Origin: Effusibacillus lacus
Lineage (GTDB): Bacteria; Bacillota; Bacilli; Tumebacillales; Effusibacillaceae
Reading direction: 5' to 3'
Length of the DNA stretch: 34,911 nt
Assembly: GCF_002335525.1 (NCBI RefSeq)
Contig: NZ_BDUF01000018.1
Span: 1 to 34,911 of the forward strand
The notes below the pieces were generated by a model. That model had not been told where the DNA came from and did not search any database. It was given only the letters and a program-made list of their open reading frames with translations. Below are positions 25,214 to 33,387 of this stretch, piece by piece. A program made the translations under genes and the position numbers. Every line of letters starts with the position of its first letter. Positions within the stretch are counted from its first letter, which is position 1.

Positions 25214-25459
25214 ATGTCATTATACGAGAGTAGGATAGGAAAGAAATATCAGACTGTGGTGCCTATGCATGTTCGAGAGGCCGCAGGAATAGGGGAAGGA
25301 GACAGCTTGCTCTGGAAAGTTCAGGAGGATGGTACGATTGTGGTTCGTCCCCAAAAAAGCAAAACCGAATATCTGGCCAATCTAAACAAAAAAAATTACG
25401 GCTCCTTTGAAAATGCCAAAAAACAACTTGAAGAAGGAATCGATTCATGGGACGAATAG
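25214..25459 (+). CDS. AbrB/MazE-type antitoxin
   Basis: The 81-residue protein has a swapped-hairpin AbrB DNA-binding domain (ESRIGKKYQTVVPMHVREAAGIGEGDSLLWKVQEDGTIVVRP) and a C-terminal tail (KKNYGSFENAKKQLEEGIDSWDE) that would wrap the toxin. AGGGGTGAT precedes the chosen ATG. It overlaps the PIN gene by 13 bases in the classic antitoxin-first order. It probably neutralises the toxin and represses its own promoter. Confidence 0.9.
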   Translation: MSLYESRIGKKYQTVVPMHVREAAGIGEGDSLLWKVQEDGTIVVRPQKSKTEYLANLNKKNYGSFENAKKQLEEGIDSWDE

Positions 25460-25887
25460 ACCTGGAAACCGTCCAGAAAATATCGCTTGATTCCAACTGT
25501 TTTATTTATTTGATGGAAGGTTCGCCTTACGAGAAGTTCTTGCTTCATTTGTTCCGAAAGATTGAGAATGGCGACTTGCAGGCAGTTACATCGACTCTGA
25601 CAGTAACGGAAATTCTTAGCCATCCATACAAAAAGGGGAATATAAGGCTGGTGGAAGAATACCGGGGATTACTTTCAAGCTTTCCAAACATGAAGGTAAG
25701 AGCAGTAGATTTTCATGTGGCCGACAGGGCGGCCGAATTGCGGAATCAATACCGCCTCAAGACCCCCGATGCGATTCAACTGGCAACGGCCATTTTGGAG
25801 GACACCCAAATTTTTGTAACCAATGACAAAGATTTCTCGTCAGTCGATTTTCCGATCGTTTATCTGCAAAGTAACAATTTACGATAA
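25447..25887 (+). CDS. PIN-domain ribonuclease toxin (VapC-like)
   Basis: The 146-residue PIN protein has the acidic site residues D15 (SLDSNCFIY), E55 (TVTEIL), D108 (KTPDAIQLATA) and the TNDKDF segment near residue 127. Together these indicate an active metal-dependent RNase. It follows and overlaps the AbrB-type gene, so the pair is probably a toxin-antitoxin module; the RNA target is unknown. A hairpin follows the stop codon. Confidence 0.92.
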   Translation: MGRIDLETVQKISLDSNCFIYLMEGSPYEKFLLHLFRKIENGDLQAVTSTLTVTEILSHPYKKGNIRLVEEYRGLLSSFPNMKVRAVDFHVADRAAELRNQYRLKTPDAIQLATAILEDTQIFVTNDKDFSSVDFPIVYLQSNNLR

Positions 25888-25916
25888 AGCCGCCTTGATA
25901 CAACACAAGGCGGCTT
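25887..25916 (+). terminator. Terminator-like hairpin after the PIN gene
   Basis: Perfect 11-base inverted repeat (25887-25897 with 25906-25916) with an eight-base loop, starting at the stop codon. The tail is not T-rich, so efficiency is doubtful. Confidence 0.5.
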
Positions 25917-25997
25917 CGTCGAATCGGAAAACTATACTCAGTTCCGGAAATCCAAACTGTTGAACTGACACCCTGCGAACTGTTGGAAGTCAAAGGG

Positions 25998-26027
25998 TTG
26001 GATTCTGAACTCCCTTTGTTTTATACT
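25998..26027 (+). promoter_or_regulatory. Putative promoter of the coiled-coil gene
   Basis: TTGGAT (25998-26003) and TATACT (26022-26027) are 18 bases apart and lie about 30 bases before the ATG at 26057. Confidence 0.55.
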
Positions 26028-26056
26028 TGAGACAGGATTGAGAGGAGAATGTGAGA

Positions 26057-26290
26057 ATGGACAATGAACCGCAAGTTATTGGGTTGCTTCAAACCATTTT
26101 GGAGAAGGTTGAAAAAATCGAATTGGTACATCAACAAGTCGGACAACTTACGGTTAAAGTCCATTCCATCCAAGAAGAACTGAAGGAAGTCAAAGATGAA
26201 GTGAAAGCAATCAATGAACGCTTGGATTACATCAAGGAAAACGTATCAAAACACGATGAAGACATATTTCGGTTAAAGAGAAGGGGTTAA
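26057..26290 (+). CDS. 77-aa coiled-coil protein
   Basis: Almost the whole protein is heptad-like helix (LLQTILEKVEKIELVHQQVGQL, then VHSIQEELKEVKDEVKAINERLDYIKENV). It is highly charged and has no membrane segment. It resembles short Firmicute coiled-coil proteins of unknown role. The start ATG 26057 has GGAG nine bases upstream; the in-frame GTG at 26051 is too close. It ends 12 bases from the convergent pepF stop. Confidence 0.8.
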   Translation: MDNEPQVIGLLQTILEKVEKIELVHQQVGQLTVKVHSIQEELKEVKDEVKAINERLDYIKENVSKHDEDIFRLKRRG

Positions 26291-26302
26291 TGCGATTTCC
26301 GC

Positions 26303-28090
26303 TCATCTGGTTAATCGCAAAAACTCCTTCACGTCCTCCAGAGCCAGGTTCACCGCACTTTGCCAAAAATCAGGCCGGGTGAGGTCCACATCCAGATGCT
26401 TTTGCGCGAGGTCTTCCACCGTCATGCGGCCCGTGTCCCGCAACAGCGCGACATATTTTTCCTCAAACGAAGGTCCTTCCTGCAGGGCGCGGGCATAAAC
26501 CCCATAACTGAAGAGATACCCGAAGGTGTATGGGAAGTTGTAGAAAGGCACATCCGTAATATAGAAGTGCAGCTTTGATGCCCAGAAGTAAGGATCATAT
26601 TCGCCAAGAGCATCCCCAAATGCCCGTTTCTGCGCCTCCACCATCAGTTGCGTCAATTCCTCTACACTGACAAGCCCTTCCCTTCTTCTTTCATAGAAGG
26701 CTGTCTCAAACAAAAACCGTGCATAGATATTCATGAGGAAGGTAGCGCAGCTTTGTGCTTTCTCTTCCAACAGCACCAACCGCTCCTGATCGGTTTTCGC
26801 GTTCTTTACCGCTGCATCCGCCACCACCATTTCTGCAAAAGTGGAAGCAGTTTCCGCCACGTTCATCGCATAGTTTTGCACCATTTGCGGCAGATCGTCC
26901 ATTACATGCTGGTGGAAGGCATGCCCCAACTCGTGGGCGAGGGTGGATACATTATCAGAAGTGCCGGCGTAGGTCATAAAGATTCGTGTCTGTTTGCTGT
27001 CAGTAAAGCTGGTGCAAAAACCGCCGGGTCTCTTGTTCGGACGGTCTTCCGCTTCAATCCATCTTTCCTCAAAAGCCCTTCTTGAGAAATCAGCCATGCG
27101 CGGAGCCAAACGGGAGAACTGTTCCACAATGATGGCAGCCCCTTCCTCATAGCTGATCTTCCTTGTCACATCGCCAATCGGCGCTTGTACATCATACCAA
27201 CTGAGCTTCTCAAGCCCCAAAAGTTTGGCTTTTCGGTTGAGATATTCCACCAAAGTGTCCTTGTTCTGTTCAATTACATTCCACATGGCCTTGAGGGTTT
27301 GCTCCGACATGCGGTTGATGTCGAGCGGCTCTTTCAGAACCGATTCCCAACCGCGATGGCGGTACAGATTCAACCTGTAACCTGCCAGGTGGTTCAGGGC
27401 ATGGGCACAGAGTTCCGCACTTTTGGCCCATTCTTCTGTCCACTTGTTGAATACCGACATTCGGACCGAACGGTCTTCATGGCTCAACATGTTCCACGCC
27501 TGCCCGACAGAAAGCTCTTTTGGCTCCCCGTCCTTCTCGACAGGAATGGTGATGCGGCCTACAACCTTACTATAGAGGTCAGACCAGGCATGGTACCCGT
27601 CAACCGCCAGGTCATTGGCCAGCACTTCCAGTTCGGGGGAGAGCTTTTCGGCAGCTCGCTGCCTGCGTTCATTCAGGGGGAACGCAATGGGCTGTACCGC
27701 TTCAGTTGAAAGAAATCGTTCCCATACCGGTTGGGGAATCCGCAGGATGAGTATGTCAAAATCAATCATGACCGACGAATAGGAACTGTGAAGCTGCACC
27801 ACTTTCCCGTACAACAGCTTTGCTTTGTCATCTTTGACATTTTGTGCCGTCAGACATTCGGTAAACGACATCGCTTCCCGCAAACGGCTCTCAATATTTT
27901 GAACCAGGTAGATGGTACGGTTCAGGGATTCCGCCTCTTCGGCCGATTGCGGCACCCGAGTTTGCTGAATCAGTTGCTGAAGCTGGTGGATATCTTGCTT
28001 TAACACGTCAAGATAAGCTGCAAATTCCTTCGATTCGCTTCCCCCGGGAAAGAATACGTCCAAATCCCAAGTCTGGCTCAACTGTTTCAT
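26303..28090 (-). CDS. pepF: Oligoendopeptidase F, M3 family
   Basis: The 595-residue zinc metallopeptidase has the M3 motif STLAHELGHAFHQHV (HExxH) with the third ligand glutamate expected in the downstream NYAMNVAETASTFAEMV segment. GGFCTSFTDSKQTRIFMTYAG and FLMNIYARFLFETAFYERR also match the pepF/M3B clade. It cleaves short peptides in the cytoplasm. AAGAGGAATACAT precedes the ATG at 28088-28090; an upstream extension of 36 residues has no site. Monocistronic. Confidence 0.95.
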   Translation of the reverse strand: MKQLSQTWDLDVFFPGGSESKEFAAYLDVLKQDIHQLQQLIQQTRVPQSAEEAESLNRTIYLVQNIESRLREAMSFTECLTAQNVKDDKAKLLYGKVVQLHSSYSSVMIDFDILILRIPQPVWERFLSTEAVQPIAFPLNERRQRAAEKLSPELEVLANDLAVDGYHAWSDLYSKVVGRITIPVEKDGEPKELSVGQAWNMLSHEDRSVRMSVFNKWTEEWAKSAELCAHALNHLAGYRLNLYRHRGWESVLKEPLDINRMSEQTLKAMWNVIEQNKDTLVEYLNRKAKLLGLEKLSWYDVQAPIGDVTRKISYEEGAAIIVEQFSRLAPRMADFSRRAFEERWIEAEDRPNKRPGGFCTSFTDSKQTRIFMTYAGTSDNVSTLAHELGHAFHQHVMDDLPQMVQNYAMNVAETASTFAEMVVADAAVKNAKTDQERLVLLEEKAQSCATFLMNIYARFLFETAFYERRREGLVSVEELTQLMVEAQKRAFGDALGEYDPYFWASKLHFYITDVPFYNFPYTFGYLFSYGVYARALQEGPSFEEKYVALLRDTGRMTVEDLAQKHLDVDLTRPDFWQSAVNLALEDVKEFLRLTR

Positions 28091-28200
28091 ATGTATTCCT
28101 CTTTTCCATAGAACTCCACTATAGTTTTCTTCTCGTTGGCGCCACCGACAAGTCATTATACCACGAGTAGGGGAATCGGCCTTAAAAACACTGACCAAAA

Positions 28201-28230
28201 CAGCGGCACTCAGTGCCGTTAATCAGGCCC
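28201..28230. repeat. Single dispersed copy of the palindromic repeat
   Basis: The segment has AGCGGCACTCAGTGCCGTTA followed by ATCAGGCCC. It shares the CGGCACTCAGTGCCG palindrome with the 41-bp array. On the complement it also matches the diverged right end of that array, GGCCGCCTGATCAACGGCAC near 10555. It lies between pepF and the small membrane protein gene. Confidence 0.75.
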
Positions 28231-28261
28231 CCACTTCAAAAGGAATCGGCAAATTCTTGTC

Positions 28262-28558
28262 TTAGATTCGGAAGGATTGATCAGCCTGCCTGATCAGCAT
28301 CAGGAACAGGACATAAGCAATGATTCCTGCGATCAGCACAGGGAAAAAGAAAACAGTCATTAGGGCAGGAAACAGGAATGCAACAGAAGTGAATGCGGTT
28401 ACTGCAACCATAGTATACAGGTAAATCTTCCATCTGGACTCGGAAGTTTGAGCAAGCTCCCAGAGTCCGTAAGTTTTCGCCATGGCTCCGATTCCAGTGA
28501 AAATATGATAGGTCATTAACAAATTGACTATGGCTGCTGCAAGCCCTAAAAACAACAA
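28262..28558 (-). CDS. Small three-helix membrane protein, start uncertain
   Basis: About 98 residues with three hydrophobic segments (FLGLAAAIVNLLMTYHIF, IYLYTMVAVTAFTSVAFLF and LMTVFFFPVLIAGIIAYVLFLML) and a polar middle (KTYGLWELAQTSESRWK). The likely start is TTG 28558 or the preceding CTG; no ATG and no good ribosome binding site precede it, and an in-frame stop occurs shortly upstream. The gene may be truncated at its N-terminus or have an unusual start. It lies between pepF and a regulator, same strand. Family not recognised. Confidence 0.6.
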   Translation of the reverse strand: MLFLGLAAAIVNLLMTYHIFTGIGAMAKTYGLWELAQTSESRWKIYLYTMVAVTAFTSVAFLFPALMTVFFFPVLIAGIIAYVLFLMLIRQADQSFRI

Positions 28559-28613
28559 TAACAGCCCGACGGGATCATGAGAAATTGATCTCTAAGGAAT
28601 TTCAAATAAGCAA

Positions 28614-28645
28614 GGCTGTATGGAATATGTCTTTTCCATACAGCC
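28614..28645 (-). terminator. Terminator after the LuxR-type gene
   Basis: Perfect 12-base inverted repeat (28614-28625 with 28634-28645) with an eight-base loop, followed on the minus strand by TTGCTTATTTG. Confidence 0.7.
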
Positions 28646-28672
28646 CATTCGGAAGTTCAATCTTTTTGCCCA

Positions 28673-29353
28673 TTACTCGATTATACCTTGGCGCATCGCT
28701 TCCGCCACAGCCTGCGCCCGGTGCTGGACCCCCATTTTTCTCATGGCAGACTTTATGTAGTCGCGAACGGTAAACTCACTGATCCGCATGTGATCCGCCA
28801 TCTGTTTGATGCTTTCCCCCAGGGACATCCGCTGAAGAACCTCTGTTTCGCGGTTGCTTAGGGGAGTCGTTTTTTGCTTTTGACCAGGGGCTGCAATGAT
28901 CTCTCCCACGACTCTTCCGTATTTGAACAGGGATGGCAGAAGCTCTTCAATCGCTTCCTCCCCCTCGTAACGGTCCACCAGCGCCGCCCCCAGGATTGTG
29001 TTTGCCCTGGTGATGGGCACCACCACCAAAGAGCTTAATTCAAATTGTTTCACATACTTGATGGGAAAATGATTGATGCAGTGGGGGACGAATTCCGGTT
29101 TGCAGCCCGTGATTGCCGAATAAACGGGAGGAATGGAGCGGACATCCTCCCTGATCTCTTCAAATCGGTAGATCGTGTCCTTCTCAATCCGGAGGAGCCC
29201 CTCCCCCTTGTAAGTCAGAGGGGAGTAAGCAAACAGTGAGGCCCTGGAGAACCGAAAATACGTAACGAATCCCCTGAGGGCCATCTCAAGTTTCTCTTCG
29301 TGTGCAGCGGATATCAAATCCTGGAAGGAGTCTCTAAGGTGCGTATTGATCAT
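28673..29353 (-). CDS. GAF-like/LuxR-type transcriptional regulator
   Basis: The 226-residue protein has an N-terminal sensory region of about 150 residues (FVTYFRFSRASLFAYSPLTYKGEG...SSLVVVPITRANTILGAALVDRY) that reads as a GAF domain. A C-terminal LuxR/GerE helix-turn-helix follows (TPLSNRETEVLQRMSLGESIKQMADHMRISEFTVRDYIKSAMRKMGVQHRAQAVAEAM). No receiver domain or phospho-aspartate is present, so it probably senses a ligand directly. AGGGAGG precedes the ATG. It is transcribed divergently from the oxidase operon, with about 190 bases between, and is the natural candidate to control it. Confidence 0.9.
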   Translation of the reverse strand: MINTHLRDSFQDLISAAHEEKLEMALRGFVTYFRFSRASLFAYSPLTYKGEGLLRIEKDTIYRFEEIREDVRSIPPVYSAITGCKPEFVPHCINHFPIKYVKQFELSSLVVVPITRANTILGAALVDRYEGEEAIEELLPSLFKYGRVVGEIIAAPGQKQKTTPLSNRETEVLQRMSLGESIKQMADHMRISEFTVRDYIKSAMRKMGVQHRAQAVAEAMRQGIIE

Positions 29354-29476
29354 AATTCTACCTCCCTACATTTTAGGGGATATGAACTTTTGGTCAAACG
29401 CGTATCATGGAAATTGTAAGCAGTTTCATTCTAGCAGACTTGATCTCGAATGAAAATTCTTTTTTTTTCAACAAAT

Positions 29477-29490
29477 CAAACGGTTGTTTG
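29477..29490. promoter_or_regulatory. Candidate operator in the divergent oxidase/regulator region
   Basis: The inverted repeat CAAAC-GGTT-GTTTG sits in the 191-base divergent intergenic region, 55 bases before the oxidase ATG. A second short repeat GGCAT...ATGCC lies at 29494-29511. Either could bind the LuxR-type protein; a standard -35/-10 pair was not clear. Confidence 0.3.
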
Positions 29491-29544
29491 GTAGGCATGA
29501 TTCTTTATGCCATAACTATTTTTGATTTAGGGGAGGAAAGTACG

Positions 29545-30435
29545 ATGAGGACTGAAATGATTACAACCAGCTCCAGAGGGCTCCGCACGGATTCGCTTCC
29601 TTATCGCCTTTACGAGAAGGCCAAGCGGTTTGGCGTATGGAATCCGAAGGACATTGATTTCAGCGAGGACAAGGTGCACTGGCAACAGCTTACCGATGAA
29701 CAACGGGAAGACACGCTGCGGTTGATTGCCCAGTTTCAGGCCGGTGAAGAAGCGGTTACACTGGACCTCCTTCCGCTCATTATGGTGATTGCCAAAGAGG
29801 GGCGAATCGAAGAGGAGATGTTTCTGACAACCTTCCTGTTTGAAGAAGCCAAACACACCGAGTTCTTCCGTCTGCTCCTGAATGAGCTCGGCGAAACGGG
29901 GGATTTGTCCGTCTATCACACTCCGGCTTATCGAAAGATCTTTTATGAGGTTCTTCCGGAAAGCTTGGGACGTCTGGTTCATGACCAGTCACCGGAAGCG
30001 ATTGCGGAGGCATCCACTGTTTATAACATGTTCATTGAAGGCGTATTGGCCGAAACCGGGTATTGGGCTTTCTATGAAGGGGTAAAGAAAGCGGGCATCA
30101 TGCCGGGACTGTTAAAAGGGATCGGCTATCTGAAGACAGACGAATCCCGCCATATCGGCTACGGCACATTCCTGCTGCAGCGCATGATTTGCGAACATCC
30201 TCATCTGTACGATCTGGTGGCCGGAACCATGGAACAATTGGCACCCCTTTCCATCGCTCTCAATCAGGAAAACATGGGCGGCCGGGAAGCAAGCGGTTTT
30301 GGTGTTCGGGCGGAAGATTCTGTCGCATATTCAATGAAACAGCTGCAAATCCGCATGGAGGTTCTTGCCAGAGCAAAGGGGCAGACCATGGAAGAAATTT
30401 ATAAAACATCCGAAACTTTACTTGGAGTACTGTAA
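29545..30435 (+). CDS. R2-like ligand-binding oxidase (R2lox)
   Basis: The 296-residue ferritin-like protein belongs to the R2-like ligand-binding oxidases, related to ribonucleotide reductase R2 but not part of that enzyme. The six metal ligands are present: E68 (AGEEAVTLD), E101 and H104 (FEEAKHTE), E165 (NMFIEGVLAE), E200 and H203 (DESRHIGYG). The residues forming the valine-tyrosine ether crosslink in known R2lox proteins are conserved as V71 and Y160 (TVYNMFIEG). Family members assemble a Mn/Fe cofactor and bind a fatty-acid-like ligand; the natural reaction is unknown. GGGGAGG eight bases upstream fixes the ATG; a 46-residue open extension lacks a site. The next two genes are dehydrogenases. 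Confidence 0.95.
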   Translation: MRTEMITTSSRGLRTDSLPYRLYEKAKRFGVWNPKDIDFSEDKVHWQQLTDEQREDTLRLIAQFQAGEEAVTLDLLPLIMVIAKEGRIEEEMFLTTFLFEEAKHTEFFRLLLNELGETGDLSVYHTPAYRKIFYEVLPESLGRLVHDQSPEAIAEASTVYNMFIEGVLAETGYWAFYEGVKKAGIMPGLLKGIGYLKTDESRHIGYGTFLLQRMICEHPHLYDLVAGTMEQLAPLSIALNQENMGGREASGFGVRAEDSVAYSMKQLQIRMEVLARAKGQTMEEIYKTSETLLGVL

Positions 30436-30483
30436 GGGACTTCTTGCATTGTTCCAGCAAACCATTCGCAAGGGGGCGTAGAA

Positions 30484-32004
30484 ATGACAACCGCAGTACA
30501 AGTATTGGAGTTCCCGCTTTTTATTGACGGAACCTGGAGACCCTCCAGTTCCGGCGAAACATTCAATGTGATCAATCCCGCCGACGGAGAAGTGGTGGCG
30601 AAAGTGGCAAAGGGCACCAGAGAAGATATGGAAGCTGCCGTCCAGGCTGCCCGCAAGTCCTTCGACTCCGGGATTTGGTCAAGAAAGACCCCGCAGGAAA
30701 GAGCAAAGATCCTGATCGCATTCTCTCACAAGATTATCGAACATGCCCAGGAACTGGTCTTCCTTGAGGCGATCAGCTCCGGCGGCACAGTCCGGCGGAT
30801 TGCCAACTCCGACATCCTGCAGTTGGTGGATCTTCTGCAGCAGACGGCCAAATTTGCATTGGAGTACCAATATGTCCAATCGCTGCCGGTGGTTGCCTTC
30901 CCGCAACCCAGCAACAATCAGATCTGGCGGGAACCGATCGGTGTGGTGGGCGCCATTACACCCTGGAACTTTCCGATGATCCTCGCCATGTGGAAATTGG
31001 CACCCGCACTGGCAATGGGGAACTCCATAGTGGTGAAGCCGGCTTCCAACACCCCCCTCTCAACCCTGAAACTGGCGGAACTGGCTGTTCAATCCGGCGT
31101 TCCGGCAGGGGTGTTCAATGTGGTGGCCGGACCCGGCAACAGCGTGGGTGAAACGCTCATAACCCATCCCCTGGTGGATAAGATTGCCTTTACCGGTTCC
31201 ACCGAAGTGGGCCGACGGATCATGCAGTTGGCATCCGGCACAGTGAAACGCGTGACGCTTGAACTGGGGGGCAAATCCCCCTCCATTGTATTGCCTGATG
31301 CCGATCTGGAGCTTGCCATCCCGGGCATTCTGTTTGGCGTGTTCCTGCATTCCGGTCAAGTCTGCGAATCAGGAACCCGGGTCCTGGTACATGAATCGAT
31401 CTACGAGGAAGTGCTGGAGCGGCTTGCGGCTGCCGCCTCTGCCATTAAGATCGGAAACCCGCTCGATGAGACAGTCGGAATGGGCCCTCTTGTATCCGAG
31501 CAGCAATTGGAAACGGTCCTCGGTTACATCGAAGCCGGCATTCAGGAAGGGGCACGCCTGGTTTGCGGCGGCAAACGGATCAGCGGGCCCGGCCTGAACA
31601 AAGGATTCTATGTGGAACCCACCATTTTCGCGGATGTGCAAAACGATATGAAGATTGCCCGTGAGGAGATCTTTGGTCCCGTTCTCTCCGTAATCAAATA
31701 TTCCAATCCGGAAGAGGCCATTACATTGGCCAACGATACCATTTACGGGTTGGCAGCCGGGGTTTGGACACGGGATGTAAACAAGGCCTATCAAGTGGCA
31801 AGAGAACTCAGAGCAGGAACCGTTTGGATCAACGACTGGCACATGTTCCGCAGCGACGCGCCCTTTGGCGGATACAAGCAGAGTGGCTTTGGACGCGAAC
31901 TGGGTCGCCATGCACTTGACGAGTACACCCAGATCAAACATGTCCACTATTCCCTGACGACCGAACTGAGCCAAAGACCCTGGCTTGGCGCCATCCTGTT
32001 TTGA
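30484..32004 (+). CDS. Aldehyde dehydrogenase (NAD(P)-dependent)
   Basis: The 506-residue enzyme oxidises an aldehyde to the acid. It shows FIDGTWRPSSSGETFNVINPADGEVVA, VGAITPWNFPMILAMWKLAPALAMGNSIVVKPA (cofactor fold), FTGSTEVGRRI, the catalytic base E260 in LELGGKSP and nucleophile C294 in HSGQVCESGTRV, 34 residues apart as in the family. EEIFGPVLSVI and PFGGYKQSGFGRELG complete it. It begins 48 bases after the oxidase gene with AAGGGGGCG before the ATG. Substrate cannot be read from sequence; the pairing with an alcohol dehydrogenase suggests a two-step oxidation. Confidence 0.95.
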   Translation: MTTAVQVLEFPLFIDGTWRPSSSGETFNVINPADGEVVAKVAKGTREDMEAAVQAARKSFDSGIWSRKTPQERAKILIAFSHKIIEHAQELVFLEAISSGGTVRRIANSDILQLVDLLQQTAKFALEYQYVQSLPVVAFPQPSNNQIWREPIGVVGAITPWNFPMILAMWKLAPALAMGNSIVVKPASNTPLSTLKLAELAVQSGVPAGVFNVVAGPGNSVGETLITHPLVDKIAFTGSTEVGRRIMQLASGTVKRVTLELGGKSPSIVLPDADLELAIPGILFGVFLHSGQVCESGTRVLVHESIYEEVLERLAAAASAIKIGNPLDETVGMGPLVSEQQLETVLGYIEAGIQEGARLVCGGKRISGPGLNKGFYVEPTIFADVQNDMKIAREEIFGPVLSVIKYSNPEEAITLANDTIYGLAAGVWTRDVNKAYQVARELRAGTVWINDWHMFRSDAPFGGYKQSGFGRELGRHALDEYTQIKHVHYSLTTELSQRPWLGAILF

Positions 32005-32036
32005 TAACAACCATTCTGAACAAAGTGGGTGATCCG

Positions 32037-33239
32037 ATGCAATCGTCATTTTTCCAGTTTGCCTTTCGTACGACGGTTAACAGCGGTGCAGGTTCCAGAA
32101 GCCTGTTGCCGGAACTGATCAAAGGACTCGGCGGCCGAAGAGCCGTACTTTTCACCGACAAAGGTTTGACAAATGCAGGCATTACGGACAAAATCGTCCA
32201 ACTGTTCAATCTGATGCCAGGTGGTGTACAACTGGCCGGGGTGTTTGACGAGATTGAACAGGATGCAAAATCGGAAATCGTCAACCGGGGAGCCCGTTTC
32301 TTCAAGGACTTGAATGCAGATTCCCTGATTGCATTGGGCGGGGGCAGCGTGCTGGATACAGTAAAAGGCATAAAGTGGATGCTGCATAAAAAAATCAACG
32401 AAATTCGGGCGGGATTGCTGGGCAATACGATGGAAATGTGGCCTGAGGCACAGTATATTTTCATACCGCATGTCGCCATCCCCACTACTGCCGGGACGGG
32501 AGCCGAAGTATCTCCCATCGCCGTGATTTACAACGAAGCTGCCGGTATCAAGATGAACCTGATCAATCCGTTTATTAACGCGGATTTTGCAATTCTTGAC
32601 CCGGAACTGACCACCGGACTGCCTCCGAAAATTACCGCCTTTACGGGATTTGACGCGCTTACCCATGCGGTGGAAGCCTACTTCTCCCCGCAAAACAACC
32701 CGATGGCGGATGCGTTTGCCCTGCAATCGATCCTTTTGATTCGTGACAATCTCCGAAACGCTGTTCATGAAGGCACCAATATTCAGGCGAGGGCCAACAT
32801 GCTGATGGCTAGCACCATGGCGATTCAGGCATTCTCCCTGACACTGAACGCCATCCCGGTTCACAACATGGCTCATGCCTTCGGAGCCAGGTTCAATATC
32901 CCGCACGGCTTGGCCAATTCTGTGCTGCTGCCTAGCGTCATGGAATCGTTGGCTCCTTTCTACCTGTCGCGGATCCACGGATTTGCCGAAGCACTTGGCA
33001 TTCAGAACCTGCCTGCCGATCCCGTTCAATGTTTGGGGATTGTGACGGCTCAGATCCGGGAACTCCGCCGCGAAATCGGATTGCCCGAGACATTTGCAGA
33101 ATTCAGCATCAGTCCTTCCGATCTGCAGACCATTGTGCAGGCTGTCCAACTGGATCCCTCCGGTGTGGTCTTCCGTTTGCCTGCGGAAGTGATAACCAAA
33201 GTTGCAAACGAAGTATCTGGGGTTGTTGTACATTCGTAA
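32037..33239 (+). CDS. Iron-dependent (group III) alcohol dehydrogenase
   Basis: The 400-residue enzyme has the NAD-binding GGGSVLDTVKGIKWM, the IPTTAGTGAEVSPIAVI segment and the metal ligands D206 and H210 (GFDALTHAVEAY), H276 (VHNMAHAFGARF) and H290 (NIPHGLANSVLLP). It interconverts an alcohol and an aldehyde. The ATG 32037 is preferred (GTGGGTGAT upstream); an in-frame TTG at 32001 overlaps the aldehyde dehydrogenase stop. The 32-base gap and shared strand place it in the operon. A terminator follows. Confidence 0.93.
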   Translation: MQSSFFQFAFRTTVNSGAGSRSLLPELIKGLGGRRAVLFTDKGLTNAGITDKIVQLFNLMPGGVQLAGVFDEIEQDAKSEIVNRGARFFKDLNADSLIALGGGSVLDTVKGIKWMLHKKINEIRAGLLGNTMEMWPEAQYIFIPHVAIPTTAGTGAEVSPIAVIYNEAAGIKMNLINPFINADFAILDPELTTGLPPKITAFTGFDALTHAVEAYFSPQNNPMADAFALQSILLIRDNLRNAVHEGTNIQARANMLMASTMAIQAFSLTLNAIPVHNMAHAFGARFNIPHGLANSVLLPSVMESLAPFYLSRIHGFAEALGIQNLPADPVQCLGIVTAQIRELRREIGLPETFAEFSISPSDLQTIVQAVQLDPSGVVFRLPAEVITKVANEVSGVVVHS

Positions 33240-33268
33240 ATTCCAATAGCAAACCAAAAGAAACCAAA

Positions 33269-33310
33269 CCTCCGGTTTCCGGTTTGTCCGGTAGCCGGAG
33301 GATTTTTTTC
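33269..33310 (+). terminator. Terminator of the oxidase-dehydrogenase operon
   Basis: CCTCCGG (33269-33275) pairs with CCGGAGG (33295-33301), followed by T7 at 33303-33309. Confidence 0.85.
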
Positions 33311-33321
33311 TTTAGAAAAAC

Positions 33322-33353
33322 TTAACATCGGAGTCTGCCCGTTGCTATATAAT
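33322..33353 (+). promoter_or_regulatory. Putative promoter of the transporter gene
   Basis: TTAACA (33322-33327) with an overlapping TATATAAT (33346-33353); spacing is 18 to the first TATATA. The ATG follows 35 bases later. Confidence 0.5.
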
Positions 33354-33387
33354 AGGTAAAACCATCACTTTCCAAAGGAGTCATACT

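Noticed and set aside
29545-30435. Ribonucleotide reductase small subunit (NrdB/NrdF)
   Set aside because: The AGEEAVTLD valine, the TVYN tyrosine and the ligand set match R2lox, no NrdA/NrdE partner is nearby, and the neighbours are dehydrogenases.
32046-33257. 403-codon open frame on the minus strand opposite the alcohol dehydrogenase
   Set aside because: It is a shadow of a clearly recognisable enzyme gene, has no ribosome binding site, and its composition (rich in His, Arg, Gln) is typical of antisense frames.
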